From Vigna angularis (lineage: Eukaryota; Streptophyta; Magnoliopsida; Fabales; Fabaceae), in the NCBI RefSeq assembly GCF_016808095.1, contig NC_068972.1, positions 40,579,029-40,643,028 on the forward strand: a stretch of 64,000 nucleotides of DNA, read 5' to 3'. A program made the position numbers and the translations under genes. Position 1 is the first letter of the stretch. Every line of letters begins with the position of its first letter. This document shows positions 26,001 to 36,375 of the stretch, one piece after another. Under the pieces are notes generated by a model. It worked only from the letters and a program-made list of their open reading frames with translations. It was not told the DNA's origin and searched no databases.

Positions 26001-29000
26001 ATTAAATGTTCTGTTATACTTATTAAGTTTTTATTTCACTATATAGATAAAATATTCTAAAATATATCTAAGGAAGAAAAATATAAGACAAACAATAACT
26101 TGAAATTTAAAGTGTAAAACTTTAAAATAACACTTTTCACATGTTAAGCTACTTTTGAAATGACTTTGAATCACGGGATTGTCCAACATGACTCTTGGTT
26201 AAATTATATAAAACAATTTTTGACCAATCATCCCTTCCATACCTATTAGGCTCCCGTCTCACATACTTTTCAGCTTCTTGATTGGATTGGACCCACTTCA
26301 CACCAAAGTCTGGCCAAGCCCCTGGGTTCACCCACTTTTCAGCTTGCTTTTTTTTTCTGTTCTTTCTTTTTTCAGTTTCATGCCCTGCATGCCTCAATTT
26401 TCTGCTCTCGTTCTTTTCTCGCTTTTAGTAGTTATCTTTTTACTGTTTTTGTCATATTTTTCAAAACTCACTGAAGTGGTCATTTAATGTTTTCAGGGAT
26501 TGGTACTATGTACAATTATTTGGGATTGATAACTATGTAAAATCCTAAAGGATAGTTAACGGATATTGCTTCAATATTTGGTCAGAGTCATGCTTTTGAA
26601 ATATACGAATTACTGTATATTTATGGCATTAGTTCTCAATGTAACTAATTTAGACTATGCAATTGTTGGTTGTGGCAATATTGTTTCATTTTTAGTGAAA
26701 AGAAATCTTTTTGTAGGTGTATTTTCATATGTTCTTTAGAAGCAACAATTTGAAATTCGACTTTATATTATTTATATACGTGAAGAAGTGCAACAAACAA
26801 ATTATATTACATCAAGTAGATATCTGAAATCTTATTTTATACGTTGATATCCCAAGTTTCTTAGAGCATTGAAAAGGAGGGTTTGATGTATATGAAAATT
26901 TCTGCGTACTTAGTCTCGCTGTTATTATTTTTGGTCCTATGGCAGGATAACTTAAAGTTTCTTTTGTTGCTTAGTTTGAATTCCGACAGAGTGGTTGCGT
27001 TGAAGTATCTCTTTGGGATTTTGGATGATATGACAAGATCAGTTGGTTTTCCTGAGGAAAATATAAATTACATACTACAATTTAGTGCTCTGTTAAGTTC
27101 CAAAGCTGCTATGGATGACTGTTTGGTTACCTCTTACTCACAAATCCCATTGCATCAGGTTTCTAGCCATTTGAATCTAGCCTCTTCTTTAGTAGTTTTT
27201 ACCTGTATTACTCTGTAACTTCTTCTGCTCATTTTTTATGTAAGGTTTCCGAGTCTGTTAAGTCACTGTCATTAGTATTGGAAAGTCCTGCTGGTTCCAT
27301 GAAGTTTGAGGATGCTGTTTTACCTCAATATGAAGTTCTAGTTTTTTCAAATACGAATCAGTTGCTTGAAAACAGTGTTGAAAAGATTGATGATCATCTT
27401 TATGTTGGAGGACTTGGGGAAAAATTCCTTTGGGAATGTCCAGAAGTATTACCTGATAGATTGACGCAAACAAATCTTGCTGCCAAGAGGAAGCTTCCAT
27501 CAATGGATGGTGCGGTTAGGCGAGCTAGAGGAGAAAGTTTTCAGGGTGATATCTCCTCACAAAATGCTTTTTCACGGGGTGCAGCACAGTCTACTGTTTC
27601 TTCTGGTACTACACGAAGGGATGCTTTCCGACATCGCAAACCAAATACCAGCAGACCACCATCTATGCATGTGGATGATTATGTTGCAAGAGAGAGAATT
27701 GTTGAAGGGGTTACTAATGTAATATCAGTTCCACGAGCAGGATCTACTGGTGGGAGACCTCCATCCATTCATGTTGATGAATTTATGGCAAGACAGAGGG
27801 AACGGCAGAACCCTTCAGCAACTGTTGTGGGAGAGGCTGTGGGACACCTTAAAAATGCTTCTCCTGTGAAACCTGCAGATATGGAGAAGTTAAACAAATC
27901 TAAGCAATTGAAAACGGATCTTGATGATGATCTTCAAGGAATTGATATAGTTTTTGATGGAGAGGAGTCTGACCCTGATGACAAGTTGCTATTCCCTCAG
28001 CTGGATGATAACTTACAGCAGCCAGCCCCAGTTATTGTTGAGCAAAGTTCTCCTCATTCAATTGTTGAAGAGACAGGAAGTGATGTTGTTGATAGTGGTC
28101 AGTTTTCACAGGTGGGTACTCCATTGCGATCTAACATCGATGAAAATGCCCAAAGTGAATTTTCTTCGAAGATCTCTGGTTCACGTCCTGATATGTCATT
28201 AACTCGTGAATCAAGTGTCTCTTCGGACAGGAAGTATGTTGAGCAGCCTGATGACTTGAAAAATGTTCAACTTAAGCCTTCTGGTAGATATGATTCTACA
28301 GCATCAAATACTTCATTTCCTATGTCTCTTTATAATAATCCATCCTCGTCTATGCAAATACCAGCTGATTCAAGAATGGTTTCCCAAAATTACTTATTAA
28401 AGAACAGTCCTCAACACGGTGGTATTGCTACTGGTTCTCAAGGACTGTACGACCAAAGGTTCTTGCCCAACCAACCTCCTTTACCACCGATGCCACCTCC
28501 ACCGACAGTCTCACCTATAATATCTCATGCTACCGATTCTGTTCCCAGTCAGTCAACTTCATTTGTTAATTCTCAAGCAGGCACACAACGTCCAGTGGCA
28601 TTCCAAGTGAGAAACTTTTCCTCCATGTTCTTGTTAGTTATTTCCTCCTTTTTTGGTTACTGCTACATTCGTATGAATCTTTTTCTCTTGCCTTCAGTTT
28701 TCTCCTGGATAAGCTTACGACATTTATAATTTTTCCGTGCAGGTTCAATTGGACTATCCATCTCCCTTCAACAATGGTTCAACAGCAACAGCATTAGCAT
28801 CTTCTATTCCCATGCCAGATTCAAAATACTCCAGGACATCTGTGTCTTCTCCTGGTGGACCTAATAGAGTTGCTCCTCCCCTTCCTCCGACACCACCTCC
28901 TTTCATATCTAGTCAGTATAATTTATCATCTATTAAAACTTCTGGCTCCCAACCTTCTATGTATAATCAGACAAGTATGGGGACCACCGAACTTTCCCAG

Positions 29001-30350
29001 GCTTCCATTGCATCTTCAGGAGTCAGATTGTCATCATACCCTAATCCTCCGATGGGGTTTAGTAGGCCAGCTTCCATGCCATTGACTATGTTTGGAAATG
29101 CGCCCAATCAGCAACAGACTGAGAGCCAGCCAAATATCTTACAAAATGTTTCTGTTCCTCCAGCTTCATATCAGTCAATGCACTCAGTTACTCAGTTGCA
29201 GCCATTGCAGCCACCCCAGCTTACACGTCCACCACAACCACCTCAGCTTAGGCCACCTGTTCAAGCTTTACAGCAGTTGGAGCAAGCGGTGGCTGTGCAA
29301 AGCAATGTTCAAGTGCATCAAATGAATATGCTGCAGCAGTCTCATGTTCCTTCAATGCAGACATATTACCAAACCCAGCAGCAACAGTTTTCACACGAGC
29401 AGCTGCAGCCCCATGTTGAATACACTCAACAGCCTGGGGATGGTCAATCACAGCAGCAACCAGATGCAGGAATGTCATTACACGAGTATTTTAAGTCTCC
29501 GGAGGCAATCCAGGTATCTTTCAATTGTAATGGCATTAATAGGAGGCTACATAGCATGCTTAATTTCTGTTTTAACCAAACGTACAATTTGGTTTTGCGC
29601 TGTTTTAAATCTTATCATTTTACTCTTCTGACATGGCAGTCTTTATTGAGAGATCGGGACAAACTTTGCCAACTTTTGGAGCAGCATCCAAAATTAATGC
29701 AGATGCTTCAGGTTGTTTTTTAAGGATCTATTTATTTCACAGGTCTTGTGGTTGTTTACTAACAGAGTGTGGTTGTTTACTAATGGTTTTCTTTTATCGC
29801 TGTTGATTATCTTAGAAAATGAGTTTAAATCCAACCATACAAATTTGGTTATTAAAGCGGGGACTGTTTCTCTAGCCAGTGTGGGACTTGGGGTTTTTCA
29901 TACACACCCCTTCATTCTAACATTATTGATTTTGGAATGGTATAACCTAGCCAGTGTATTAACAGATCTGGGATGGAATTTGATATCATCTTTTATAAAA
30001 TGGGTTTAGTTTAACTTAGTTTTACAAAATTGGGTTTTAAGGTGAGGATTACTCCCCCATTTAACCGATTTTTTAACACTATCTCTAGTTTATTTTCCAC
30101 ACGGGGTTATTCTTGGTGTAGTTGTGCGTATTTGGTGGGTTAAGGTCTGATAGTTATGTAAAGCTATTTCACTTCCTAGGATTCGTCGTATTTAATAATA
30201 AAATAATTTGGCATAACTTAGATCTTTATAAATTCCTTTCACAAAGAACGCAATGGTTTATTTATTATGTTATTTGTTTATTTCATGTTCTCAAGCTGTG
30301 GTTTACAATGGTTTCTTGGTTTCATTCAGGACAAATTGGGCCAACTATAG
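11071..30350 (+). CDS. VIR: VIRILIZER homologue, m6A methyltransferase complex subunit, 28 exons
   Basis: Nuclear scaffold of the mRNA N6-adenosine methylation writer, working with MTA, MTB, FIP37 and HAKAI (family knowledge). Exons: 11071-11145, 11388-11476, 13011-13134, 13748-14404, 14560-14928, 15018-15122, 15299-15481, 15689-15830, 15925-16106, 16243-16328, 16411-16459, 17030-17096, 17188-17666, 17740-17839, 18112-18245, 23132-23199, 23279-23495, 23678-23893, 23999-24154, 24245-24298, 24426-24634, 24716-24785, 24969-25294, 26975-27158, 27245-28606, 28743-29513, 29640-29711, 30330-30350. They give 2188 codons plus stop with every phase matching, close to the Arabidopsis length (about 2140). 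The N-terminus MGRPEPCVLF and the last residues DKLGQL match plant VIR. Residues 1-1450 are helical and ARM-like. A related motif occurs twice near residues 1585 and 1619 (RPPSMHVDDYVARER, RPPSIHVDEFMARQRER). The C-terminal 500 residues are Pro/Gln-rich. Confidence 0.96.
11695..12995 (+). repeat. Diverged tandem repeats filling VIR intron 2
   Basis: Units of roughly 400 bp recur about three and a half times, at about 11695, 12100, 12470 (partial) and 12625. Shared landmarks are GATACAT..TTTTTAAA, TTTTCACATTAA..GTGAAAA, TGTAAGCTT.ATGG.AAGCTTATGA and TGGTGTTGCTCATGTTTAA. The copies have many substitutions and small indels, so the array is old. No coding potential is seen. Confidence 0.8.
18580..18708 (+). 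repeat. 64-bp tandem duplication in VIR intron 15
   Basis: CCTATTATGGAGATGTGCC occurs at 18581 and again at 18645, and both copies run on to AACTATGGAAACCAGTTAAT. Only a few differences separate them, so the duplication is fairly recent. Confidence 0.88.
18885..18990 (+). repeat. Dispersed legume-type repeat, copy 1
   Basis: Contains CCCACATCAACTAAT, then TAAGTGGGGTACAG, CATCTTACAAACC and GAGTTAGATTTAAACTTA in that order. I associate this word order with a short dispersed repeat frequent in legume genomes. A second copy is at 19365-19461. The parent element is not identified. Confidence 0.5.
19365..19461 (+). repeat. Dispersed legume-type repeat, copy 2
   Basis: Same word order as 18885-18990: TCAAATCGACTAGT, TAAGTGGGATATAA, CTCATCTTACATTCC and GCGTTAGATATAAACCCACTTA. 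Both copies are on the same strand, about 480 bp apart. Confidence 0.5.
19639..20648. mobile_element. Non-autonomous long-TIR (Mutator-like) element in VIR intron 15
   Basis: The ends form an imperfect terminal inverted repeat of roughly 100 bp. The left end reads GGCTTAATTAAGTTTCAAGG and the right end, reverse-complemented, GGCTTAGTTAAGTTTTAAAT. TATTGG and ACTCAATAA-like words mirror each other further in. The flanks CTTTTTAAA (19630-19638) and TTTTTTAAA (20649-20657) match at 8 of 9 bases, the size of a Mutator-type target duplication. The interior is AT-rich with TTTTATAATT runs and no transposase. Confidence 0.75.
20870..21560 (+). pseudogene. Decayed Ty3/gypsy gag fragment in VIR intron 15
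   Basis: Three-frame reading finds gag-like words in the correct order. GDAYGWMN is like the GDDAYGWxxRxERYF block, QWWEHYLQNLSWTDFLDAV is like the QWWE...LSWDxF block, and LKQITYLEVYVERY with NGLKEDVMAE resembles the GLKQ..YxExFExY...GLKEEVxAE block. Stops and frameshifts separate the pieces. No LTRs or pol were found nearby, so it is an isolated relic. Confidence 0.6.
22380..22460 (+). repeat. Pyrimidine-rich short tandem repeat
   Basis: TTCTTCTTTTCCTCTCAATAAT recurs about two and a half times with a period near 23 bp, in VIR intron 15. Confidence 0.7.
22870..22990 (+). repeat. SINE-like relic (tRNA-like A and B boxes)
   Basis: AGGACTTCAGTGGTA at 22876-22890 resembles a polymerase III A box, and AGTTCAATCTTGGG near 22916-22930 resembles a B box. 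Spacing is as in tRNA-derived SINEs. A T-rich tail with ATTATT repeats follows. No flanking duplication was established, and it could be a chance match. Confidence 0.35.
25738..25790. repeat. TAA/TTA microsatellite in VIR intron 23
   Basis: AATAATAATT..ATAATAATAA followed by about ten ATT units. A short CACACACACACA tract lies at about 25568. The surrounding intron (25295-26974) is otherwise AT-rich. Confidence 0.9.
26149..26390 (-). pseudogene. Unrecognised coding-like fragment antisense in VIR intron 23
   Basis: An open minus-strand frame of about 80 codons with a protein-like composition: basic N-terminal part (EKRKNRKKKQAEKW), then WVNPGAWPDFGVKWVQ, NRYGRDDWSKIVLYNL and a short C-terminus. 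It has no in-frame ATG; the frame is open upstream only from a TTG. I do not recognise the family. It could be a captured exon, a processed-gene fragment or a chance frame. The density of Trp, Gly and Asp in an otherwise AT-rich intron argues mildly for former coding sequence. Confidence 0.35.
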
Positions 30351-32690
30351 CCCGCATTGATGGCCGAGTAGAACTGTAGAAGCATGACTTACCAAATATA
30401 TGTCTGTAAATGTACATTCGTTATCCAAGTGACGAGTTGCGCTGAAGCTTATGCCTCAGGCACTGAAATTTTGTTAATATGTACTTGTATGGATTTGTTT
30501 TTTAATTCATTTAAATGAGCACATTATCAATTCCCAATTAAATGGTTGGAATGTGGCTCATGGTGAGCTAAGGAGATGCTTACATATACATTGATGTATT
30601 ATCATGCCATATGTTGTATGTAATGTACAGGTCTTCTCTTCGGTGAGTAAATAAGATTAAGATGATGACTAACATGTACTATTAATAGTTTTACTTAAGC
30701 TTCAAAATCTAGGTTAATACTTACATTGATTTCCCATAGGAATTAACATTTATTATACTGTAATTTGAGTTTTTTGATATAAATTTTGCTTCAGCTAGTT
30801 AACTCCAACAACCTTACTCATCGTATAGTCTAATGTGTTTTTTCTATCTTCATACATCATTTGAACTCAAAAATGGCATCAACTTTTTGTGTTGTTTTGA
30901 GATCAATAACTGTATTTTTTCTATCTAATGTATTTTTTCTATCATCATACACCATTTGAATTACAATATGAAAATTGAAATCGAGACGAGAAAATCATCA
31001 ATAACTGAAATTATATTAGAGTTTGACTATATTTATTTAGATTTATGCAAGTAATATTATTTTATAGAAATAAGTGTAACTTATACTTTGGTGTTTTTTG
31101 AAAGATTATTAGTACTCATTTTTTAGAGCAACTTAATTTGAGCTTATATTATAAGACTAATTTTTTCTTTAATTTTCTAGTTAAAATATACTTTTAGTAG
31201 GTAACTTGTAAACGAATAATTTGACTACTAATGGATTTTTTTTAAATAGAACAAATATCGAGAAACATTTTCATTCTCAAACACCTTTTGTTTGAATACA
31301 TTTTAATATGAAACACTAAATTGTTAAAAGCTAAATTCTTCATTTGAATGTTGGTTGATTTAAGTAAAACATTCACTGTAGCAACACTAATTTTTCTCTA
31401 ATCATTTATCATTTTGAATTTTATTAATCTCATTTAAATGTATGCATTTGAAATTTTATATTTTAAGTCATAAAATGCTATTTAAAATTTCGCGTTTTTT
31501 AATCTAAAAATCCTTAACATTATACTGGTTTAGGTATATGTGTTTTTGGTTACTATCACTCGACTCTTACTTGGACACTTTCTCTTGTGTGGCTTGAGAA
31601 TGAATTAATCTTCCAATGCTAAGTTGCAACAAATCACTTTTTTTTTTATCTTCTTCAAATCCACACATAATTATTGATATATGGTTTTTCCTTTTAAAAT
31701 ATTAATACATGTTTTATTTAATAGTTTTTCTGTACATGAAAAAAATTTATTGGGAAAGATTTTTCTATTCAATTCCTTTGAAATGATAATAAGTTTCTAG
31801 CTGTTCGTGTCATCCTGTGATTTTTTTTATCATTATTAAACATATTTTGTGGTAATTAAAATATCATTTTCTAAATTTTCAACATATTTGAGAACTTTAC
31901 ATTCTTACGTGGAAAATGCTTCTTGGAAGCCGTTGTTCACTGTCTGACTAAGCATTTCTCGTCCGTGGGAGAAGTTTAATAAAAAAATAAAAACAAGTAA
32001 ATCATTTAACATTTTTTTTTATAAAAATAGTATTTTGGGAAAATTGATGAAAATCTTGAGTTACATGATCCGAGAAGTCCATGATCCAAGACATAAGAGT
32101 CAACTATAAATTCATTCTATCATGAAAGAGACATTCTTTGTTCAGAAAATGGTAATATACTTAGCTTCCATGTGCCTCTTTTTTGCATAAGCTAGATCTC
32201 CGAGAACATAATTTATGTATAAAACACAAGTGCCATAACTATTTCAAGGATTATAATTATGATCTTACAACTTCTTTTTATTTTATTTTATTTCTTGTGG
32301 TTATTTTTATGGTTTATTAAATAAAATTGTTTGTAATACTTATCTTTGTATTATCTTTCTTTGTAATTGGATGCTATAGATTATAATATTTCCAATTATG
32401 AAATTTTAAGTTTATTACTTTTAGTCATACTAATCCTACAAATTCTATACTTCTTTCATCATATTACTTTCATCATAAATTGAGCTTTACAAAAAAGAAA
32501 TTTAAGTGTTTTAGATCAAACTCAGAAATGAAATATGGTAAATATTTTATTTTAGTAACTATTTTTTCATTTTAAATATCGACTCATCTTTTTTTTCTTT
32601 CCATATACCATACATAACTACCTATATTGTTGTTGCATTTATTATTAAGTCCTAGGTGATGTTGTCTGTTCTTTAGAATGACATGGTAGG
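30351..32690. other. VIR 3' UTR and AT-rich intergenic stretch
   Basis: The first roughly 270 bases are the likely VIR 3' UTR, with TGTAAATGTACA-type 3' processing words near 30404. After that the DNA is AT-rich with long T and A runs. I see no gene or intact element before the LINE relic. Confidence 0.55.
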
Positions 32691-33360
32691 CAGATGTATA
32701 TACCAACCTCTTTGAAACATAAGTTCTATACTTTTAATAATGATTTCACATTACCTTTTTCAAAATGTAAAAAGTGTTCTTGTGTGCTCTTTAGTACAAG
32801 TATGTATCAATCCATTTGCAATATGGTCTAAGGGAAGAATTTTTAGGAATTTCTTAGGATTATTGAATTCAAATTTAACTAATCTCGTGTCTCTTTTTGT
32901 CATATGGACTTTGACTCTAGTCCTCCATTAATTGTTCTTTTTAATTTATATGACATTTTGGATTCCTTTGAGAGTTACAAGCTCTAATAGGATAATTAAA
33001 AAAAAATATATTTACAACATAAGTTTCATATTCTAAAAGTAATCTCACACTTAAGGAATAAGTGATTAGTTTTTTCCTCTCTCAAACACATTGTATTAGC
33101 CAATTGTTTTCATCTGTGAAAGTATTTTGTTGGTTGCAGTTTTCCTAGGATTAGCCTCCATATGAAGTGAACAACTTTCATACTTGATATAAACACGTGA
33201 AGAAATAAAATTCCTCCCCATTAGATTGTCTTAAAACAAAGGTTGAATTGATAAGAAAAACTTTCCTGAAATCTCCCATTTTTGTAACCATCTATTGTCT
33301 CCATATTGTTTTAATAACCTAAAGTTGATCTTCTCCATAAGTCCACATGCATCAATTTAA
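32690..33360 (-). pseudogene. LINE C-terminal relic, minus strand
   Basis: Read on the minus strand in mixed frames. WEISGKFFLINSTF, then a RKTATNKILSQMKTIG-like segment, then EREKTNHLFLKCEI, resembles the C-terminal zinc-finger region of plant L1-type LINEs (xxSxNHLFFxC). Stops and frameshifts are frequent. The weaker extension to 32690 is based on scattered similarity only. Confidence 0.4.
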
Positions 33361-33432
33361 AAAAAAAAAAACCATAGAAGATAGAAGAATACTTCAAATT
33401 CAGCAAACAATATACTTATTTTGAAACTTTAG

Positions 33433-33769
33433 TATTGTGACTAAGATAATAGGTCAGATTACTGTCAAAATACAGTAATCGGTTTATTTTGTTAATTAGG
33501 TTTTTATTTTTTGTTTTCCCCTTTCTTTCCAAGAACCTTATAAATAAGGTTTCCCTCTTTCCCTTCCAGTTGTAACAGAACATACAAAATCATATTTAAG
33601 CACTGTAAACGTTGAGTTTCATTTTCTTACCTCCGTTTCTCTGCTTCTGCTTCGATCTTCTCTCTCTGTCATACGCCTCTGCTTGCTTCCTCTCGTGAGC
33701 TCTTTCTCTCTCTCAAAGAATGAGAAGCTTCTCGAGGGTTTTACTTTTTGAAGGGTACCATTCCTAAAA
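33433..33769 (+). repeat. 5' LTR of the copia element
   Basis: Contains a promoter-like CTTATAAATAAGG (about 33540) and a CT-rich leader. It ends at CCTAAAA immediately before the primer-binding site. Confidence 0.9.
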
Positions 33770-33784
33770 TGGTATCAGAGCAGG
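33770..33784 (+). other. Primer-binding site, initiator tRNA-Met type
   Basis: TGGTATCAGAGCAGG is the standard Ty1/copia primer site complementary to the 3' end of initiator methionine tRNA. It abuts the LTR with no spacer. Confidence 0.95.
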
Positions 33785-33870
33785 TTTAATACCTACTATG
33801 CTTCTGCTGTGCCAGAATCTTTTCCTTCTGTTTTCTTGCTTCATTTCTTGGCCCTTTCTTGCTTCTTGCC

Positions 33871-36185
33871 ATGATGGATCAATCCTTCCAGTCCTTTCTA
33901 TCTACATCCTGGGGAGAATCCAGGACTTACTCTCATCTCTCAAGTCCTAAGTGAAACTAATTACTCTTCTTGGAGCATAAGCATGAGAAGAGCTCTTCTT
34001 TCCAAAAACAAGATCAAGTTCATTGATAGGTCGATCAAGAAACCTCAAAAAGAAGTGAGACTTTATTTGATTCATGGGAAAGATGCAACATGATGGTTCT
34101 TTCCTGAATTATAAAGACACTTTCTCCACAGATTGCAGAAAGTGTGATATATGTTGAAGATGCCAAAGAGTTATGGGATGAATTGAAGGAAAGATTCTCT
34201 AAAGGTGACTACTTTAAAATTTCTAATTTACTTCAAGACATTTATTTAATCAAACATGGAGAAAGAAGTGTTAGCCAATTTTTCACAGATTTAAAGATTC
34301 TTTGGAAAGAATTGGAATCTCTTAGACCCATATCTAGTTGTACGTGTGACATCCCTTGTAATTGTGAGCTCTCAAAGATTTCTCTTAAATACAAAGAAAT
34401 AGAACATGTTATATGTTTCTTAAAAGGGCTGAATGATACCTATAATAGTGTGAGAACTCAAATCCTCTTGATGGATCCCCTCCCCAACATCAATCGTGTT
34501 TTCTCACTCATCATACAACAAGAAAGACAAGATATTGACACTGTCAACCAAACTGCTGAAACCAAAGTTCTAACTAATGTTGCTGACAAAAACAACAATT
34601 GGAGAACTAACCAGACTTGGAAAAACAAAGGACGTGGTGTTGGATCACGTGGCCAAGGAAGAAGAAGAGAAAGAAATCCTAACTATGGAAAACAGTGTTC
34701 CTACTGTCACAAAATGAATTATAATGTGGATGAGTGTTATTCCAAGTGTCAACACCCAATTTCGTCCGGGTAAGTAAATAAATAAAAATGAAAAAAATAA
34801 GAGAACAATAAATAATGGTGGGTAAAAAGGATAATAACTATAATATAAGACACAATTATTTTGAAATGTTAGTTTAATATAGTAATAATTTGAATCAATA
34901 TTATGCTAATAATTATAAACAATAATTAAAATAATATATTAATATAATTTGCTGCGTCAGTTGCTTTTAAAGAGGAAAATATGAATTTAAAAATGGACAA
35001 ACTTTCTGACAATAATTATAATTAATGTCTTGAATATTATTTGAGTTCTTTTTCTTGGAGCCAAGACATTTTCTTTCCCTATTTTGTTTGTTGCCAATTA
35101 ATTCACCATTAAGGGCAATATTACCATAATATTACAATGTGTGTATATAAATACGCACCCTGTCATGAAAAAGGGGAGGAGAAAAAAAAAGATGGAGAGA
35201 GACACTATGAAATAATAGAGATAGAAAAAGTACGGGAGAGTATAAAGAAAAGTAAGTTCTCACGCTAAAGGGACTCTGTCAACAGAAACTATCAAGGAAG
35301 AACTAGAGGAGTATTGAAAGTTGGAAAGGTATGTCATCTCTGTACATTTCTTTTTCTCTTTTCGTTGAAGGTCTTTCTAAAGGTATTATTTTTTTTACTA
35401 CACACCAATAATGTTTTTCATAAAAAAGAATATTTTCTCTCGTTTCTTTGGTATTGGTTATATCTCTCGCATCACGTGATATTTATTTATTTTATTTAAA
35501 AATAAATAATAAATAAAAAACTTCAAAATAAACAAAAAAATATTTCTTATCACGTATTTTCCTATAAAAAAATAATAATAAATCATAAAATAAATTCTAT
35601 ACGTACTCGTCGGCCTATGACCGCTTTCATTCCTTTTTTTCCCACAATTTTCAAAATAAAAGAATTTCTTCAAAATAAAAAAACGATGTCAATCCTAATC
35701 GAGTTCACTTTTCAAACAAACTCACAAACCTTTTTCTAGATAAAGAACTACGTGATCCTTGATTGTCCATCATAAATGGATATACGTAGGAGCAAGGTCA
35801 ATCCTTGTCGGGTTCATAAAACAAAAAAAATATTTTTTGTTTCTTTATTTTTTTAATAGGGAAAATTAAACATTTTGAAAAATCAAGTTAACTTTATACA
35901 TTTAATTAAAGGTACTGCTTTTGGGCTGACGCGATAGGGTGCTAACACCTTCCTTACGCGTAACCGATTCCCGAACCTAAAATCTAGTTTTCGTAGACCA
36001 TGTCTTATTTTATGGTTTTCCATGGTTTTTCCATAATAAACTATGGTGGCGACTCCCAAAATATTTTCTTAAACCCGTTTGTTTTCGGTTCGCCGTCCCG
36101 TCGCGATCCCGGTTGCGACACCAAGCATGGTTACCCACCTTGGTATAAGAAAGCTGACAGAAATCAGGACAAAAAGATTGACTAG
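33871..36185 (+). pseudogene. Copia gag pseudogene, interrupted by a solo LTR
   Basis: The probable original start is the ATG ATG at 33871, followed by a frameshift. SQVLSETNYSSWS and the SIRRALLSKNKI-like block mark the Gag N-terminus. A stop lies near 34096, where relatives have Trp. The frame 34144-34746 holds AKELWDELKERFS, a FFTDLKILWKELESL block and the start of a CCHC knuckle (CSYCHKMNYNVDECY). The knuckle text resumes after the inserted LTR as KHGYPPWYKK at about 36124. Confidence 0.85.
34747..36120 (+). mobile_element. Solo LTR (1374 bp) nested in the copia gag
   Basis: Starts TGTCAACACCC and ends GGTTGCGACA, giving TGTC...GACA ends. It is flanked by the 5-bp duplication CCAAG at 34742-34746 and 36121-36125. 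Removing it restores the interrupted zinc-knuckle frame. A TATA-like GTATATAAATACGC lies at about 35143. No internal domain or second LTR is seen, so it is a solo LTR left by recombination. The end sequences suggest a large Ty3/gypsy family (inference); orientation is taken from the TATA-like site. Confidence 0.88.
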
Positions 36186-36375
36186 AGTTCTGCCAATATT
36201 TGCCAGAGCAGTTTTGGCCTAGAGGATGTTTAACCCACTCACCAGGCCAGCACCAATGTTGCCTTCAATTCTTTTACCCCAGAGCAGATGCAAAAGCTTC
36301 TCAGAATGATAGAAAAGGTTGATGAATCTACTCATAAGTTCAATCAGATGTAGAGAAATAACACAGAAGACAAAC

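Noticed and set aside
33770..33784. tRNA-Met-like sequence
   Set aside because: It is the copia primer-binding site directly after an LTR, not a tRNA gene; no cloverleaf surrounds it.
34747..34773. C-terminal residues of the copia gag frame
   Set aside because: These codons come from the inserted solo LTR and are not the native end of Gag.
35314..35673. Hydrophobic small frames within the solo LTR
   Set aside because: They are low-complexity Phe/Leu/Lys-rich translations of AT-rich DNA with no support as genes.
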